Shown: positions 19,173-28,250, counted from the first letter of the stretch. The stretch is 29,786 bases of DNA from Chrysophaeum taylorii (GCA_029834535.1 JAQMWT010000353.1:1-29786), one strand, 5' to 3'. Numbers and translations: made by a program. Notes: generated from the letters alone by a model not told the origin.

Positions 19173-19829
19173 GATCCTCCAAGCCGTCTACGGCGACCTC
19201 GCAGACTGTTTCCACGAGCCGCGGCGGCTCTTTCAGCGCGCCATTCTCACGCCCCGTCGAAACGATGTTGTCGATGCTGACAACGCGCGCATGACCGCGG
19301 CCTTTTTTTCCCGGAGACGAGGCGTCGGAGTTTTTTTCGGCTGCTGACAACGCGCGCATGACCGCGGCCTTTTTTTCCCGGAGACGAGGCGTCGGAGTTT
19401 TTTTCGGCTGACTAGGCTGGGTCGGAAGACGACGCCTCGCTCTTTACAGTCGAGTTTTCAACTCCCTGACAACCAACGGCATGCTGACTTTGATCGCGAG
19501 CTTAATGTCTTCGCAATCTCGACCCGTCGCACGGCCACTGCAACGGTACCAGATACATGATCGATCGTGTCGTTGTCACCGAGGCTCCTCCAACCTGTAT
19601 CGCTTAAGGCCCGCCTACGCCAAACGATCAACAAGAGCCAGGGCCCAGACGCCCCGCGAGGTCGGCGTCCTCTTTCCCAAGCCCGTCTTCTGCCACGTCC
19701 AGCTCTACGTGGCTCTCTGTCGATCGGCAACCCCGAGGATATACTCATCTGGGTCGACGACTCCACCCTACCCCACACGTGCTGCGCAATACCGATAAGC
19801 CCCCTCCCGGCGTCTACACGCGCACTATA
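19173..19829 (+). pseudogene. Helitron/PIF1-type helicase C-terminus, array copy 3
   Basis: Third direct copy. It differs by a 67-bp tandem duplication (19276-19409) of the segment spanning gctgacaacgcgcgcatg to the ttttttcgg run. TINKSQG, PVFCHVQLYVALCRS and GNPEDILIWVDDSTLPH remain legible in separate frames. Confidence 0.82.
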
Positions 19830-20066
19830 GGTGAACTTACTGGGACCACGTGAACTTACTGGGGTTGGAGATTGGGACTAGGTGGACTGAGTGACCAGGT
19901 GCACTTACTGGGACCAGGTGAACATACTGGGGTTTTTAGAGTAAAGGGTTTTTAGAGTAAACTCAAAGGTTGGCGGCGCGTGCGGATCAAAGCAGCTTAG
20001 ATTGGCGGAGGCGAGAGCGACGAGCTCAAAGGAGTTGGTGTGAGCTAGGTGAACTTACTGACCAGA
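19830..20066 (+). repeat. CTTACTGG module, copy 4 (truncated)
   Basis: Begins like copy 3, has a doubled gggtttttagagtaaa near 19930-19960, and is cut where the inverted helicase copy starts; it lacks the gcacttg end. Confidence 0.8.
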
Positions 20067-20068
20067 TG

Positions 20069-20800
20069 AACATTGCGCAGCACGTGTGGGGTAGGGTGGA
20101 GTCGTCGACCCAGAAGAGCATATCCTCTGGGTTGCCGATCGACAGAGAGCCACGTAGAGCTGGATGTGGCAGAAGACGGGCTTGGGCAAGAGGACGCCGA
20201 CCTTGCGGTGCGTCTGCCTCTGGCTCTTGTTGATCGTTTGGCGTCGGTGGGGCTTATGGGATACAGGTTGGAGGAGCTTCGGTGACACGACACGATCGAT
20301 GATGTATCGGGTGCCGTTGCAGTGGCCGTACGACGGGTCGAGGTTGCGAAGACTTTAAGCTCGAGATCAAAGTCAGCATGCCGTTGGTTGTCAGGGAGTT
20401 GAAAACTCGACTGTAAAGAGCGAGGCGTCGTCTTCCGACCCAACCTAGTCGGCCGAAAAGAACTCCGACGCCTCGTCCTCGGGAAAAAAGGTCGCGGTCA
20501 TGCGCGCGTTGTCAGCATAGACAACATCGTTTCGACGGGGCGTGAGAATGGCGCGCTGAAAGAGCCGCCGCGGGTCGTGGAAACAGTCTGCAAGGTCGCC
20601 GTAGACGGCTTGGAGGATCACTGCCTGGCTCCTCGGGAAAAAAGGTCGCGGTCATGCGCGCGTTGTCAGCATAGACAACATCGTTTCGACGGGGCGTGAG
20701 AATGGCGCGCTGAAAGAGCCGCCGCGGGTCGTGGAAACAGTCTGCAAGGTCGCCGTAGACGGCTTGGAGGATCACTGCCTGGCTCGCGCGCCTACATGAT
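20069..20800 (-). pseudogene. Helitron/PIF1-type helicase C-terminus, inverted copy 4
   Basis: Reverse-complement copy meeting copy 3 and its module head to head. TINKSQ, PKPVFCHIQLYVALCRSA and FLNSL-type blocks are readable on the minus strand. A 154-bp tandem duplication (20478-20785) repeats the AILTPRR...AVYGDL part, so this part of the helicase is present twice. Confidence 0.82.
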
Positions 20801-20834
20801 CCTCACCCTAAATCGGGGGACAAACACCCCGACT

Positions 20835-21350
20835 TGTCGAACAGCGGCTACGTAGCTACGGCACCGTCGCCGGCCTCGTCTTTGGTGCCTTCGGTGAGGC
20901 CAGCGCGGCGTGCCACGCTCTCGCCCAAACATGCGCAGAGCGCATCGCTGCGCGAACCTGGGTGACAAGCGGCTGCGCCAACTTCACAGAGGCAAAGGCG
21001 GCCCAAACTCGCCGCATCTACCGTGAGTGGGGGATCGCCAACGCATTAGGCCGGGCTCGCTGTGCCCTCACCGCCCTCACCCATGTCGCCGCCTCGGGGA
21101 ACCCCGCCCAGGCCGCCCGATCCCAGCAGGACGTCACCCTTCGTCGCACATACGTCCGGCGGCAGCATGCGTTCGACCTACGGGCGGGGCCCGTCCTCTC
21201 TTCGCCTGCCCCACGCCTCGGCGATGACCCCGACTAGGTCCCGCGTACTTATCTCCGCCCGTCAGGCACATCCCTCATACCCCACAAACCCACCCACATC
21301 CTTCATGCTCCCCACACACACCCCCCCCCTCTTAGCAGTCGACATTTAAA
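20835..21350 (+). mobile_element. 5'-truncated tail of an endonuclease-type retroelement, copy 1
   Basis: Begins abruptly at tgtcgaacagcggctacg and matches 29142-29659. It encodes only the last part of the protein (EQRLRSYGTVAGLVFGAFG, then TEAKAAQTRRIYREWG and LGRARCALTALTHVA), stop TAG near 21235, then a C-rich 3' UTR ending cagtcgacatttaaa. Family: the same protein as copy 2, where an endonuclease-like motif is visible. The flanks are remnants of the inverted helicase copy (taaatcggggga) on the left and gacaaaca on the right. Confidence 0.7.
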
Positions 21351-21362
21351 GACAAACACCCC

Positions 21363-21478
21363 GACTAGGTCCCGCGTACTGATCTCCGCCCGTCAGGCAC
21401 ATCCCTCATACCCCACAAACCCACCCACATCCTTCATGCTCCCCACACACACCCCCCTCTTAGCAGTCGACATTTAAA
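21363..21478 (+). mobile_element. 3' UTR-only copy of the same retroelement tail
   Basis: Repeats the tail from gactaggtcccgcg to cgacatttaaa of the preceding copy. A 16-base sequence gacaaacaccccgact precedes both it (21351) and copy 1 (20819), meaning either a tandem duplication or a second insertion into the same (GACA)n target. Confidence 0.7.
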
Positions 21479-21735
21479 GACAGGCAGACAAGACAGACAA
21501 GACAGACAGACAGAGAGACAGACAGACAAGACAGACAGGCAAGACAGACAGAGAGACAGACAAGACAAGACAGACAAGACAAGACAGACAAGACAAGACA
21601 AGACAGACAAGACAGACAGACAGACAGACAGACAGACATCTGTCGATTAGTAGTAAGGAAACAGAACATCTGTCGATTAGTAGTAAGGAAACAGACAGAC
21701 AAACAAACAAACATCTGTTGATTAGTGGTTAGGAA
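21479..21735 (-). repeat. (GACA/AGACA)n microsatellite and inverted ATCGACAGAT motifs
   Basis: About 160 bases of gaca/agaca repeats, then catctgtcgattagtagt repeated, with a third, diverged copy (catctgttgattagtggt). This is the inverted counterpart of the junction at 17065, so it closes the inverted helicase unit. Confidence 0.88.
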
Positions 21736-21760
21736 AGGAAGAAGAAGGGTAAGGAAGAGG

Positions 21761-22246
21761 TCACGTTCTCAACGGACGGATAAGGGTAAGAGGCAGTAGA
21801 TTTCTCTGCATAAGAAAAGGAGTATAAGATTCATGAGTCGACATTTTCATCGGTGTCCTATCATTTTCATTCACGCATATACAAGTCTTTGAAATGGTGA
21901 AATTAACACTCCCATCGAATCTGATGATTGGATTATACTCGCCATGAATTGGTTCCACCCCCCCCCTGAGAATATTATCTATATCGATGAAAAACGAGGC
22001 CACGCGCGACGAGAGATACCCGGACACGTGCGTAAAATTGTCATTAAACTTTTTCAATGTACCATGGAAGATTGGTACTCGCAACAATTTAACTGGACTT
22101 CCACCGCTATCATCATCTATCCATCTCAGGGCCAGGCGTTGTCCTCGTTCTTGCATTTGTGCCTCAACCTTGAGAGTTTCCGATACCATGATTTCTTCTC
22201 CTTTTTCGCCTTTGGTACTTTCTTTTGCACGGTAACAAGTGGTCAT
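21761..22246 (-). CDS. hypothetical protein, 161 aa
   Basis: Not recognised. A true ATG after an A-rich run (aaaaATGa) opens a complete frame. The first 40 residues are Lys/Glu-rich. Later stretches (LLRVPIFHGTLKKFNDNF, FFIDIDNILRGGVEP, IIRFDGSVNFTIS) look like a folded domain with alternating hydrophobics. It lies in AT-rich DNA unlike its surroundings, downstream of another minus-strand acidic ORF. It could be a host gene or the remnant of a DNA transposon or virus. Confidence 0.45.
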   Translation of the reverse strand: MTTCYRAKESTKGEKGEEIMVSETLKVEAQMQERGQRLALRWIDDDSGGSPVKLLRVPIFHGTLKKFNDNFTHVSGYLSSRVASFFIDIDNILRGGVEPIHGEYNPIIRFDGSVNFTISKTCICVNENDRTPMKMSTHESYTPFLMQRNLLPLTLIRPLRT

Positions 22247-22445
22247 TTTTTTTTTTTAACAAACAAATACGACCGTTCTCTTTCCTTTTCTTTTATGATT
22301 TAAGGTGAAGCATCTCAGTTATGGCTACTCTTAGTTTAAACTAAATTGACAGTTATTTTAAGATTAGGGTTTAAAACCGTTACGTTCACGGGTGTATTCA
22401 CCAGAATAAGAATCATATACAGGTGTGACATGGCTTCTACCTCTG

Positions 22446-22739
22446 TTATCTCTTGATGTCTTTTTTGTTTTTTTGGGAAGGTACGTGGTATGTAGGAAGT
22501 TTTCGTTTATTCACTCTTTTGCGGTAGTTATCATCTACATCAAGGGTGCTCTCTCTACTAAGCGCAGATTCTTCATCACGCTCGCTATCGTCGTAATATT
22601 CTTCATCGCTCTCATCGTCGCTCTCATCGTCACTCTCGTCATCGCTTTCGATGTATTCATAAAAATCATTATCTCTTGAGCGTTTACGTGTTATATTTTG
22701 ACGTTCATCAAAAGCATTGCGTAGTACGCTTTCCCCCAT
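22446..22739 (-). CDS. hypothetical acidic protein, 97 aa
   Basis: ATG in good context (agaaATGG). The centre is a run of SDDESDDESDEE-type acidic repeats (from agcgatgac-like codons), the end is Lys-rich (NKRKLPTYHV...KNKKD). Acidic low-complexity heads of this kind occur in DNA-transposon transposases and in chromatin proteins, so no function is assigned. A 16-codon ORF (22766-22816, MSDDNSDLSFCDDEDH) lies just upstream in another frame behind a TATA-like tttatata, and may be the true first exon or a frameshifted N-terminus. Confidence 0.4.
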   Translation of the reverse strand: MGESVLRNAFDERQNITRKRSRDNDFYEYIESDDESDDESDDESDEEYYDDSERDEESALSRESTLDVDDNYRKRVNKRKLPTYHVPSQKNKKDIKR

Positions 22740-22821
22740 TTCTCTCGCAAGGTTGTCGGTGGATTCTAATGATCTTCGTCATCACAAAACGAAAGATCAG
22801 AGTTGTCATCGCTCATTGTTT

Positions 22822-22832
22822 CTATATAAATT
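22822..22832 (-). promoter_or_regulatory. TATA-like sequence
   Basis: On the minus strand, aatttatatag stands a few bases before the ATG at 22816. That is close for a TATA box, so initiation would have to be near the codon itself. Weak call. Confidence 0.3.
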
Positions 22833-22854
22833 TAAGGGAAAAGTCAAGTTTCCA

Positions 22855-22975
22855 ACCACCATATATGTTTGGTCACCGTAAACCTTCAACAAGTTTGGTC
22901 ACTTAAGTTTGGTCAATCCGTCTCTTGGTTGACTAAACTTGCACTCTTAGAGAGCAAACATATGGTTCGCTGACA
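22855..22975. repeat. imperfect palindromic segment (TTTGGTCA repeats)
   Basis: tttggtcac/tttggtcaa recurs four times. aagtttggtcaa (near 22904) pairs with ttgactaaactt (near 22928) with one mismatch, inside an outer imperfect pair accatatatgtttg / caaacatatggt. It could be the end of a MITE-like element. Confidence 0.5.
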
Positions 22976-22984
22976 AAACAAGGC

Positions 22985-23846
22985 CCGCCGTGATCAAGCT
23001 TTCAGGGGTTCTGCATGTCGTGCTGTGACTCCGGAGCGTCCTTCGACTTCGAAACGAACACAGTATCGATGCGGGCTTCGCTCAGGTCGAGCGGGAGCGT
23101 GGTGTTAACACGCCGACGTCGGTTGACCACGTTGCCGAGAAAGAAAACAAGAAGTCGCGTGCCCAGACGAAGGTAAACGACTATGAGAGATCGCCGAGTA
23201 CGCTGTCGCAGCTCAGAGCGCGCAAATACGAGGCTCCACTTTACTCGATCTAACCAAGATGCCAAGTTCAGCATGTGTTTTCTCGAGGCCAACTCGCAGC
23301 AGATGATGTTCGACACGGGGGGCAAGTTGACGGCGTGTACAACATGGTCTACAGCGCGACAGCGCTGTCGTTCAAGTGCTATATGCAAGATGCAGCGTTT
23401 ATGTGCGTGCTGGTCGTTGTGATGTGCAAGTAAACAATACCGTCACGTGTGCTAAAAGGCACACCTGCTCCGAACCTTCTTGCCGACAAAGATCCAGCTA
23501 TCGCGCGAAGCACTTCTGCGAGGACGTGTCGGTCCTCATCAAGGGCTTTATGGAGGGCAAGTCAGGCGGCTTGCCGGCCGGTTAGCACCCGGAAAGTCCG
23601 CGCTGGGATGGGGTTCGCTCGGTTGGGCAGAGCGTGACGGACAGGTCGATTGTTCGTGGACCGACACGTCCGCGGCCTGCGACGCTTTTGCACGACCTCG
23701 CACAAGACCGTGCAGTGGCGGTCCACCATCAACAAGTCCGTCCTCGTCCCTCGCCTCTGCCCCAACTGCGTGATTTTCCTCTGTGATTCCGTACCGGCTC
23801 CCGCTGGGCCGGCCTGGCTCCCGTGCTCGGGAGAGGTCTGAAGTTA
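22985..23846 (+). pseudogene. decayed coding remnant, unit T1
   Basis: Codon-like sequence split over three frames: KFSMCFLEANSQQMMFDTGG, FKCYMQDAAFMCVLVVV, EDVSVLIKGFMEG, RSTINKSVLVPRLCPNC. No family recognised. It ends with GPAWLPCSGEV, a TGA stop and an agttacttagttagttag tail. The same ending occurs at 25402-25439 (T2), which marks both as copies of one unknown, probably mobile, gene family. Confidence 0.45.
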
Positions 23847-24230
23847 CTTAGTTAGTTAGTTAGTCAGTCAGGCGGCTCTTCTCGGCATATGCGTTTGATA
23901 GACGTCTGCAACAATGTCATCCGCTAAAGGCACGAGATGACGAACCGGGATCGTTCGCTGTAGTCTGTCATAAACATCGAACTAATAAGGCGCATCCGAA
24001 TAATCTTGGGCGACGAAACAGCGTGGTATCAGCGTCGTCTTACGCAGGCCTTGTTTGTGGATGTTGTTCTGCGAGTATTCGCATGTTGATGCGTGTGTAT
24101 GGGCAAACTTGGAGGCATTCAATTTGGTGTGATCAAATTTCGAACAATCACATCAAACTTGTCATAGTTTAGACTCGTACTGATGATGACTGGGTTAGAA
24201 TTACAGGGGTGGTGTCAGCGATCTTCTGGA
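23847..24230. other. intergenic stretch, no gene seen
   Basis: Begins with (TTAG)n repeats; otherwise unique, without a supportable ORF. Confidence 0.5.
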
Positions 24231-24892
24231 GCCAGGCTGTCGACGTCTTGACACCCCTTCGCGCCGCAGCTTGTATTTGCCGACTTTCTCGTACAGTGCT
24301 CGACGGTGCAGCAGCAGCGGGAGATCTTGCGGCAGGGCGGGGTTGTCGAGATGCGCGAGGAGGAGGAGGATAAGGAGGTGTTCACTTACGGTCGTGCGAG
24401 TTGTTTATGCTGGCGTAACGGCACGTGCTCGCGTTGCCGTCCCATGATCAAGCTGGACAGCTAACTCCGGATCGGGTACGCGACGGTGAGGAACTCCTGA
24501 ACGTGGTCCTGTACGGTCCCGCACTAGTGTGGGACTACAATCTTTGGGTGCTCCAGGGGCGTTGCTCGCGCAGTTTCTCGAGGTCGTCGAGTTTCGCGTT
24601 CTCGACCCCGAGTCGACTATCAAAGACGCGCTCCCTCTCGGATTTTGGGATGCAGAATGGGGTGATCCGTCTCACGCAGACCATGTAAGTCTGGTGTCCG
24701 ATGTCCGCTTGTTGCTGAAGAATGACGTACGACCACGGCAACACCACCGTGGTGAGTCGCGGTTTGGGTGGCTTCTACGAACGATGGAAGGTACGAGAAT
24801 GGGCCCAGCTTAAATACGCCAAGCCGTGGGAATCTGCTCTCGAGGCCGCGCGTCGCTGCCCGCTCTCCTTGCGTATCGCCGCGCTGTCTTAG
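24230..24892 (+). pseudogene. decayed coding remnant of unknown family
   Basis: Protein-like stretches in several frames: CLCWRNGTCSRCRPMIKL (cysteine cluster), then RDGEELLNVVLYGPALVWDY, FLEVVEFRVLDPES and IKDALPLGFWDAEWG, and finally a short complete ORF (24722-24892, starting MTYDHGNTTVVSRGLGGFYE) that may be the C-terminus. A gtaagt after PSHADH could be a splice donor, so introns are an alternative to frameshifts. Confidence 0.35.
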
Positions 24893-25129
24893 GGTGGATC
24901 TCCGTCTAAGGCGGTCATGGGGGGGGTGCCCATGCCGCGCGTGTAACGCCACGGTAGATTCTGCGTGACTGCAGCACCTAGCTCTCGTTTTTACAGCACT
25001 TTCGCACCAAAAGCGCTCACGCGCCCCCTTGAAAAGCCTTCTTAAGTTTGATTTTAAAAGCCAAAGTTTGGTCAATACTGCCCCCCCCTTACCCTGATCG
25101 CCGACCGCGGCTGCGATGGAGGACGGTGC

Positions 25130-25439
25130 CTCATGAATCCTGAGCCTTGCGAGGGCATCCGCCCTCCCGGCGTAGGTTGGCACCTATTCGCGTCCCGGGC
25201 GGGCCGGTTGGCTGCCGGAACGTTCGCAGTGGGACGGGGTATGGCCGGGGGTCGAAGACGGAAGGTTATCGACGAGTTGGTTGTCAGTCACATCGCGGTC
25301 TCCTCGTCGAATGGCGACAAGCTTGATGGTCACTCTCCGCCGACCGACCTTTCGGCGCTCCTCGTCTACAGGCCCGTGATTCCGGACTGGCACCTGTCGG
25401 TCCGGCCTGGCTCCCATGCTCGGGAGAGGTCTGAAGTTA
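25130..25439 (+). pseudogene. decayed coding remnant, unit T2 sharing the end of T1
   Basis: The last ~70 bases match T1 (cctcgtc, gtgattccg, then a near-exact 38-base block at 25402-25439). Both encode GPAWLPCSGEV-stop, and their only difference in the block is a third-position G/A in a Pro codon. Followed by (GTTA)n. Upstream reading is ambiguous. Confidence 0.45.
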
Positions 25440-25456
25440 GTTAAGTTAGTTAGTTA

Positions 25457-25766
25457 CAAGTGCAGGCCAGTAAGTTCACCTACTCCAAATCTCTAACCCC
25501 AGTAAGTTCACCGTGCCCCAGTAAGTTTCATATAAGTTCGCCTGGTCAGTAAGTTCAGCTAGCTCACACCCACTCCTTTGAGCTCGTCGCTCTCACCCCC
25601 GCCAATCCAAGCTGCTTTGATCCGCACGCGCCGCCAACCCTTGAGTTTACTCTAAAACCCCCAGTAAGTTCACCTGGTCCCAGTAAGTTCACCTGGTCAC
25701 TCAGCTCACCTAGTCCCAATCTCTAACCCCAGTAAGTTCACCTGGTCCCAGTAAGTTGACCTACAG
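25457..25766 (-). repeat. CTTACTGG module, copy 5 (isolated)
   Basis: Same orientation and start (caagtgcaggccag) as copy 1, 4.6 kb outside the helicase array. It abuts the copia LTR at 25767, which evidently inserted in it. Confidence 0.85.
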
Positions 25767-25985
25767 TGTTACGAATGGTATGAGGCGTTAGACTAGCGAT
25801 AAGAGAAAGACGTAAGGATACTGGATACGTGGTGCAGGGGTAAGTGTCATAGCTTCCTCACACAGGTGCTGGAAAAGAAGGAAAGGGAAAAAGGGGTAAG
25901 TGAGGTCCTCACATAGGTGCTGAAAAAAAAGAAAAAAGAAAGAAAAAGGAAAAAATCTAGTTAACGCCTCATACCATTCGTAACA
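25767..25985 (+). repeat. 5' LTR of the copia element with 24-bp inverted ends
   Basis: 219 bp, TG...CA. Bases 25767-25790 are the exact reverse complement of 25962-25985. Inside, cctcaca(c/t)aggtgctg occurs twice, and the 3' half is a long A/G run. Confidence 0.9.
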
Positions 25986-25998
25986 TGGTAGCAGGTGC
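25986..25998 (+). promoter_or_regulatory. primer binding site, initiator tRNA-Met type
   Basis: tggtagcag directly follows the LTR and is complementary to the ...CTGCTACCA end of eukaryotic initiator tRNA-Met; the match fades after nine bases. Confidence 0.7.
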
Positions 25999-26095
25999 AG
26001 CATTCGTTCGTTTCGATCGAACCTGCGCTTGACTTCACAGCGACTCCTCCTCGGCTTCAGTTCATTGCTACGTGTTCGGTTCGTTATCGTTTATC

Positions 26096-26530
26096 ATGTC
26101 CTCGATCGAAATTAAGGATAGCAAGCTTTCGCAAAAACTCGATGCCTTCAGTGGTGAGCGACATCTTTTTCACCAATGGACCCGGCGCCTGGAAAACATG
26201 ATCACTTCCACCGGTGATCGCATTATCTTGGCCACTGACACTTGGACTAGCATTTCCGCTTCTGGCTGCTCTGAAGAAGAATTTGGTCTCAAGCAGCAAC
26301 GCTGGTACAGTGCACTCTTCATGGCGCTACCAATGCATGATACTGATCGTGCGGATATCCGTGAAAACCGCGATATAAACTTCACGCGACTTTACAAGCG
26401 CATTACCGATGTCTACATGGGCCGTGGGGATCGCGTAGCGAACTTCCTCAACAAGTTCATCATCGGAGTATACAAGTTGCTCGGCATTTTACCTATCACC
26501 GGAGTTCAAGTTGCTCGGCATTGTACCTGA
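26096..26530 (+). CDS. copia gag, N-terminal part
   Basis: Structural protein of the copia particle, 144 codons from the ATG at 26096 (MSSIEIKDSKLSQKLDAFSG). The FHQWTRRLENMI and LFMALPMHD stretches fit the UBN2/Gag-like N-terminal domain of copia elements, with ITDVYMGRGDRVANFLNKF as the later helix region. The frame ends at a TGA inside a 34-base imperfect direct duplication (aagttgctcggcat at about 26474 and 26508). Coding sense resumes in another frame (LECVLAFDYVHRASSLTGF), so the gene is broken there. Confidence 0.75.
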   Translation: MSSIEIKDSKLSQKLDAFSGERHLFHQWTRRLENMITSTGDRIILATDTWTSISASGCSEEEFGLKQQRWYSALFMALPMHDTDRADIRENRDINFTRLYKRITDVYMGRGDRVANFLNKFIIGVYKLLGILPITGVQVARHCT

Positions 26531-26815
26531 TCCGACGCACCCTCGAGTGTGTCCTCGCATTTGACTACGTGCATCGTGCTTCAAGCCTTACTGGCTTTGT
26601 TTTATCGTCTCGCGTTTCGTACCGATGAATGTGGTTGTACCCTTGAGAAGTTCAACAACAACCAATTTCGATGGCATGCACAACTACTTCCGCCGCGCTA
26701 TCCGCCGCGTCGTCAGCCACCAGACTCTTCCAAGCTGATGCAAGCACATCAACAACCCCATCCCACGGAAGCCCCTCGTTTTTTTTTGGTTTTTAGCTCC
26801 CATTGCACAGGCGCC

Positions 26816-27045
26816 TCGTTCTGTATTTTCCGCTATTCGTTGCTCCTCTCCTCGTTCTGTATTTTCACCTCGTCGTTGCTCCACCCCTCGTTCTGTATTT
26901 CCCCCTCGTCGTTGCTCCTCTCCTCGTTCTGTATTTTCACCTCGTCGTTGCTCCCCTCCTCGTTCTGTATTTCGCCTATTCGTTGCTCCACTCCCCGTTG
27001 TGCATTTTCAGCTATTCGTCGATCCACTCCTCGTTGTGCTTGTCG
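26816..27045 (+). repeat. 36-bp tandem repeats in copia gag tail
   Basis: About six copies of a cctcgttctgtatttt...cgtcgttgctc unit, decaying towards the 3' end. The unit length is a multiple of three, so it encodes a 12-residue repeat of the type PRSVFSPRRCSS. Confidence 0.85.
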
Positions 27046-27400
27046 GTTTTGGTAAAACCAGCGAATCACGTTCCATCGCGCATTTCACCTGCCACAACTA
27101 AGCCGTGCCTGTCAATTTTTCGCGTGCGTAGTTTTCGTGCTTCCTATGTGGTTGGATCGCTCATCTTCGGGATCCTCGACAGACGCTTCTTTGCTGTGTG
27201 ATTTGTGGTTCTCCTTCACGCACTTTTTCGCCGCTTTTCTGACCTTTAAAATTCGGTTTTGCTATCGACGTGAATTCCGTGCTCAGCACCTGCGACGCTA
27301 TCTGCAATGTTCTTACATGCCACCGCGACGCTATCTGCAAGCTATCTGCGACGTTCTTACGTGCCACAACTGTTTTGCCACTGTCGCCAACTTCTACCGC
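27046..27400 (+). other. copia inter-domain region, poorly conserved
   Basis: Frames are broken. Cys-containing pieces (CFLCGW, CCVICG) might be remains of the gag zinc knuckle. cgacgctatctgcaa repeats occur at 27294-27350. Protease and the N-terminal integrase are not recognisable. Confidence 0.4.
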
Positions 27401-28250
27401 AGTCTATTCGAGTATGACGAGCGAAGCTCGCGTCCACCTGATTTTTGGCGTTGGGCCCTGGAAACGGCTGACTTCATCTCTGAGCGTATGCCAAATGCCT
27501 CTAATCCTGGATATATGACGCCATATGAAATGCTACATGAAACACTCCCGCGTGTCGATTTTCTTCGTGTTTGGGGCTGTCCTGCTGCAATTCTTACTGG
27601 CGACAAATGGCCTACCAAAGCTATAACCGGTATCTTCATTGGGTATCCCTCTGCAGGCCCTGGATATCGCATATTGCTTCAACGCCCCACAGGTCCTGTC
27701 ATCCACACCTCGATTGATTTTGTTTTTTTGACGAAAATTTCGCTCTGCGTAAGTCACTGTCCAATCAACCCCTTCCTCCGTCTCTGGTGGATTCTCATTT
27801 TCCTGACTTGTTTTATTACGACCCTCGTTTATCTTCGGCCGTAGCCCCAATGTCCTCTGTTTTTGATGCTCCGGAGCCGGCCTTATCGGGACTGATCACC
27901 CCTGAAACAACTCAACCGTCACTGAATACACTTTTACCGGACAATACGAAACGTGCACCATTACGTCGTGCCAAACGGGGCCGACCGCGCAATGTCGACC
28001 AACGCGCGTTACAACAACCAACAAACTTTTTTACGGGCCATTCTGTTTCATCCTGTCACAATGTTTATACGGGCCATTCTGATGTTGATACGGGCCATTC
28101 TGATGTCGATACGGGCCATTCTGTTTCCTCCTGTCACGATGTTGATTCTGTTTCCTCTGTCGCTTCTGTTTCCCCCTGTAACTCTTTGTATGTCTCTTCT
28201 GTTAGCTTTCGTTTGTTAGTTCATTATGTCTTCCTTCCCCTTTGTTTAGC
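27400..28250 (+). pseudogene. copia integrase C-terminal part with AT-hook
   Basis: WALETADFISERMPN, TPYEMLHETLPRVDFLRVWG and ITGIFIGYPS are standard blocks of the Ty1/copia integrase core end and C-terminal domain; the D-D-E core itself is mostly missing. A seven-T run near 27720 causes a one-base frameshift, after which DSHFPDLFYYD and later residues resume. A KRGRPRN segment near 27975 fits an AT-hook (core GRP), and a GHSDVDT repeat follows (28030-28160). Confidence 0.82.

Noticed and set aside
16781..20066. CAGTAAGT repeats as splice-donor arrays or a CRISPR-like array
   Set aside because: Spacing is irregular and the spacers are themselves repeated, so there is no repeat-spacer structure. 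The GTAAGT match is a by-product of one short motif.
22446..22739. PiggyBac-type transposase N-terminus
   Set aside because: Only an acidic head is similar; no catalytic region with spaced Asp residues follows in the AT-rich island.
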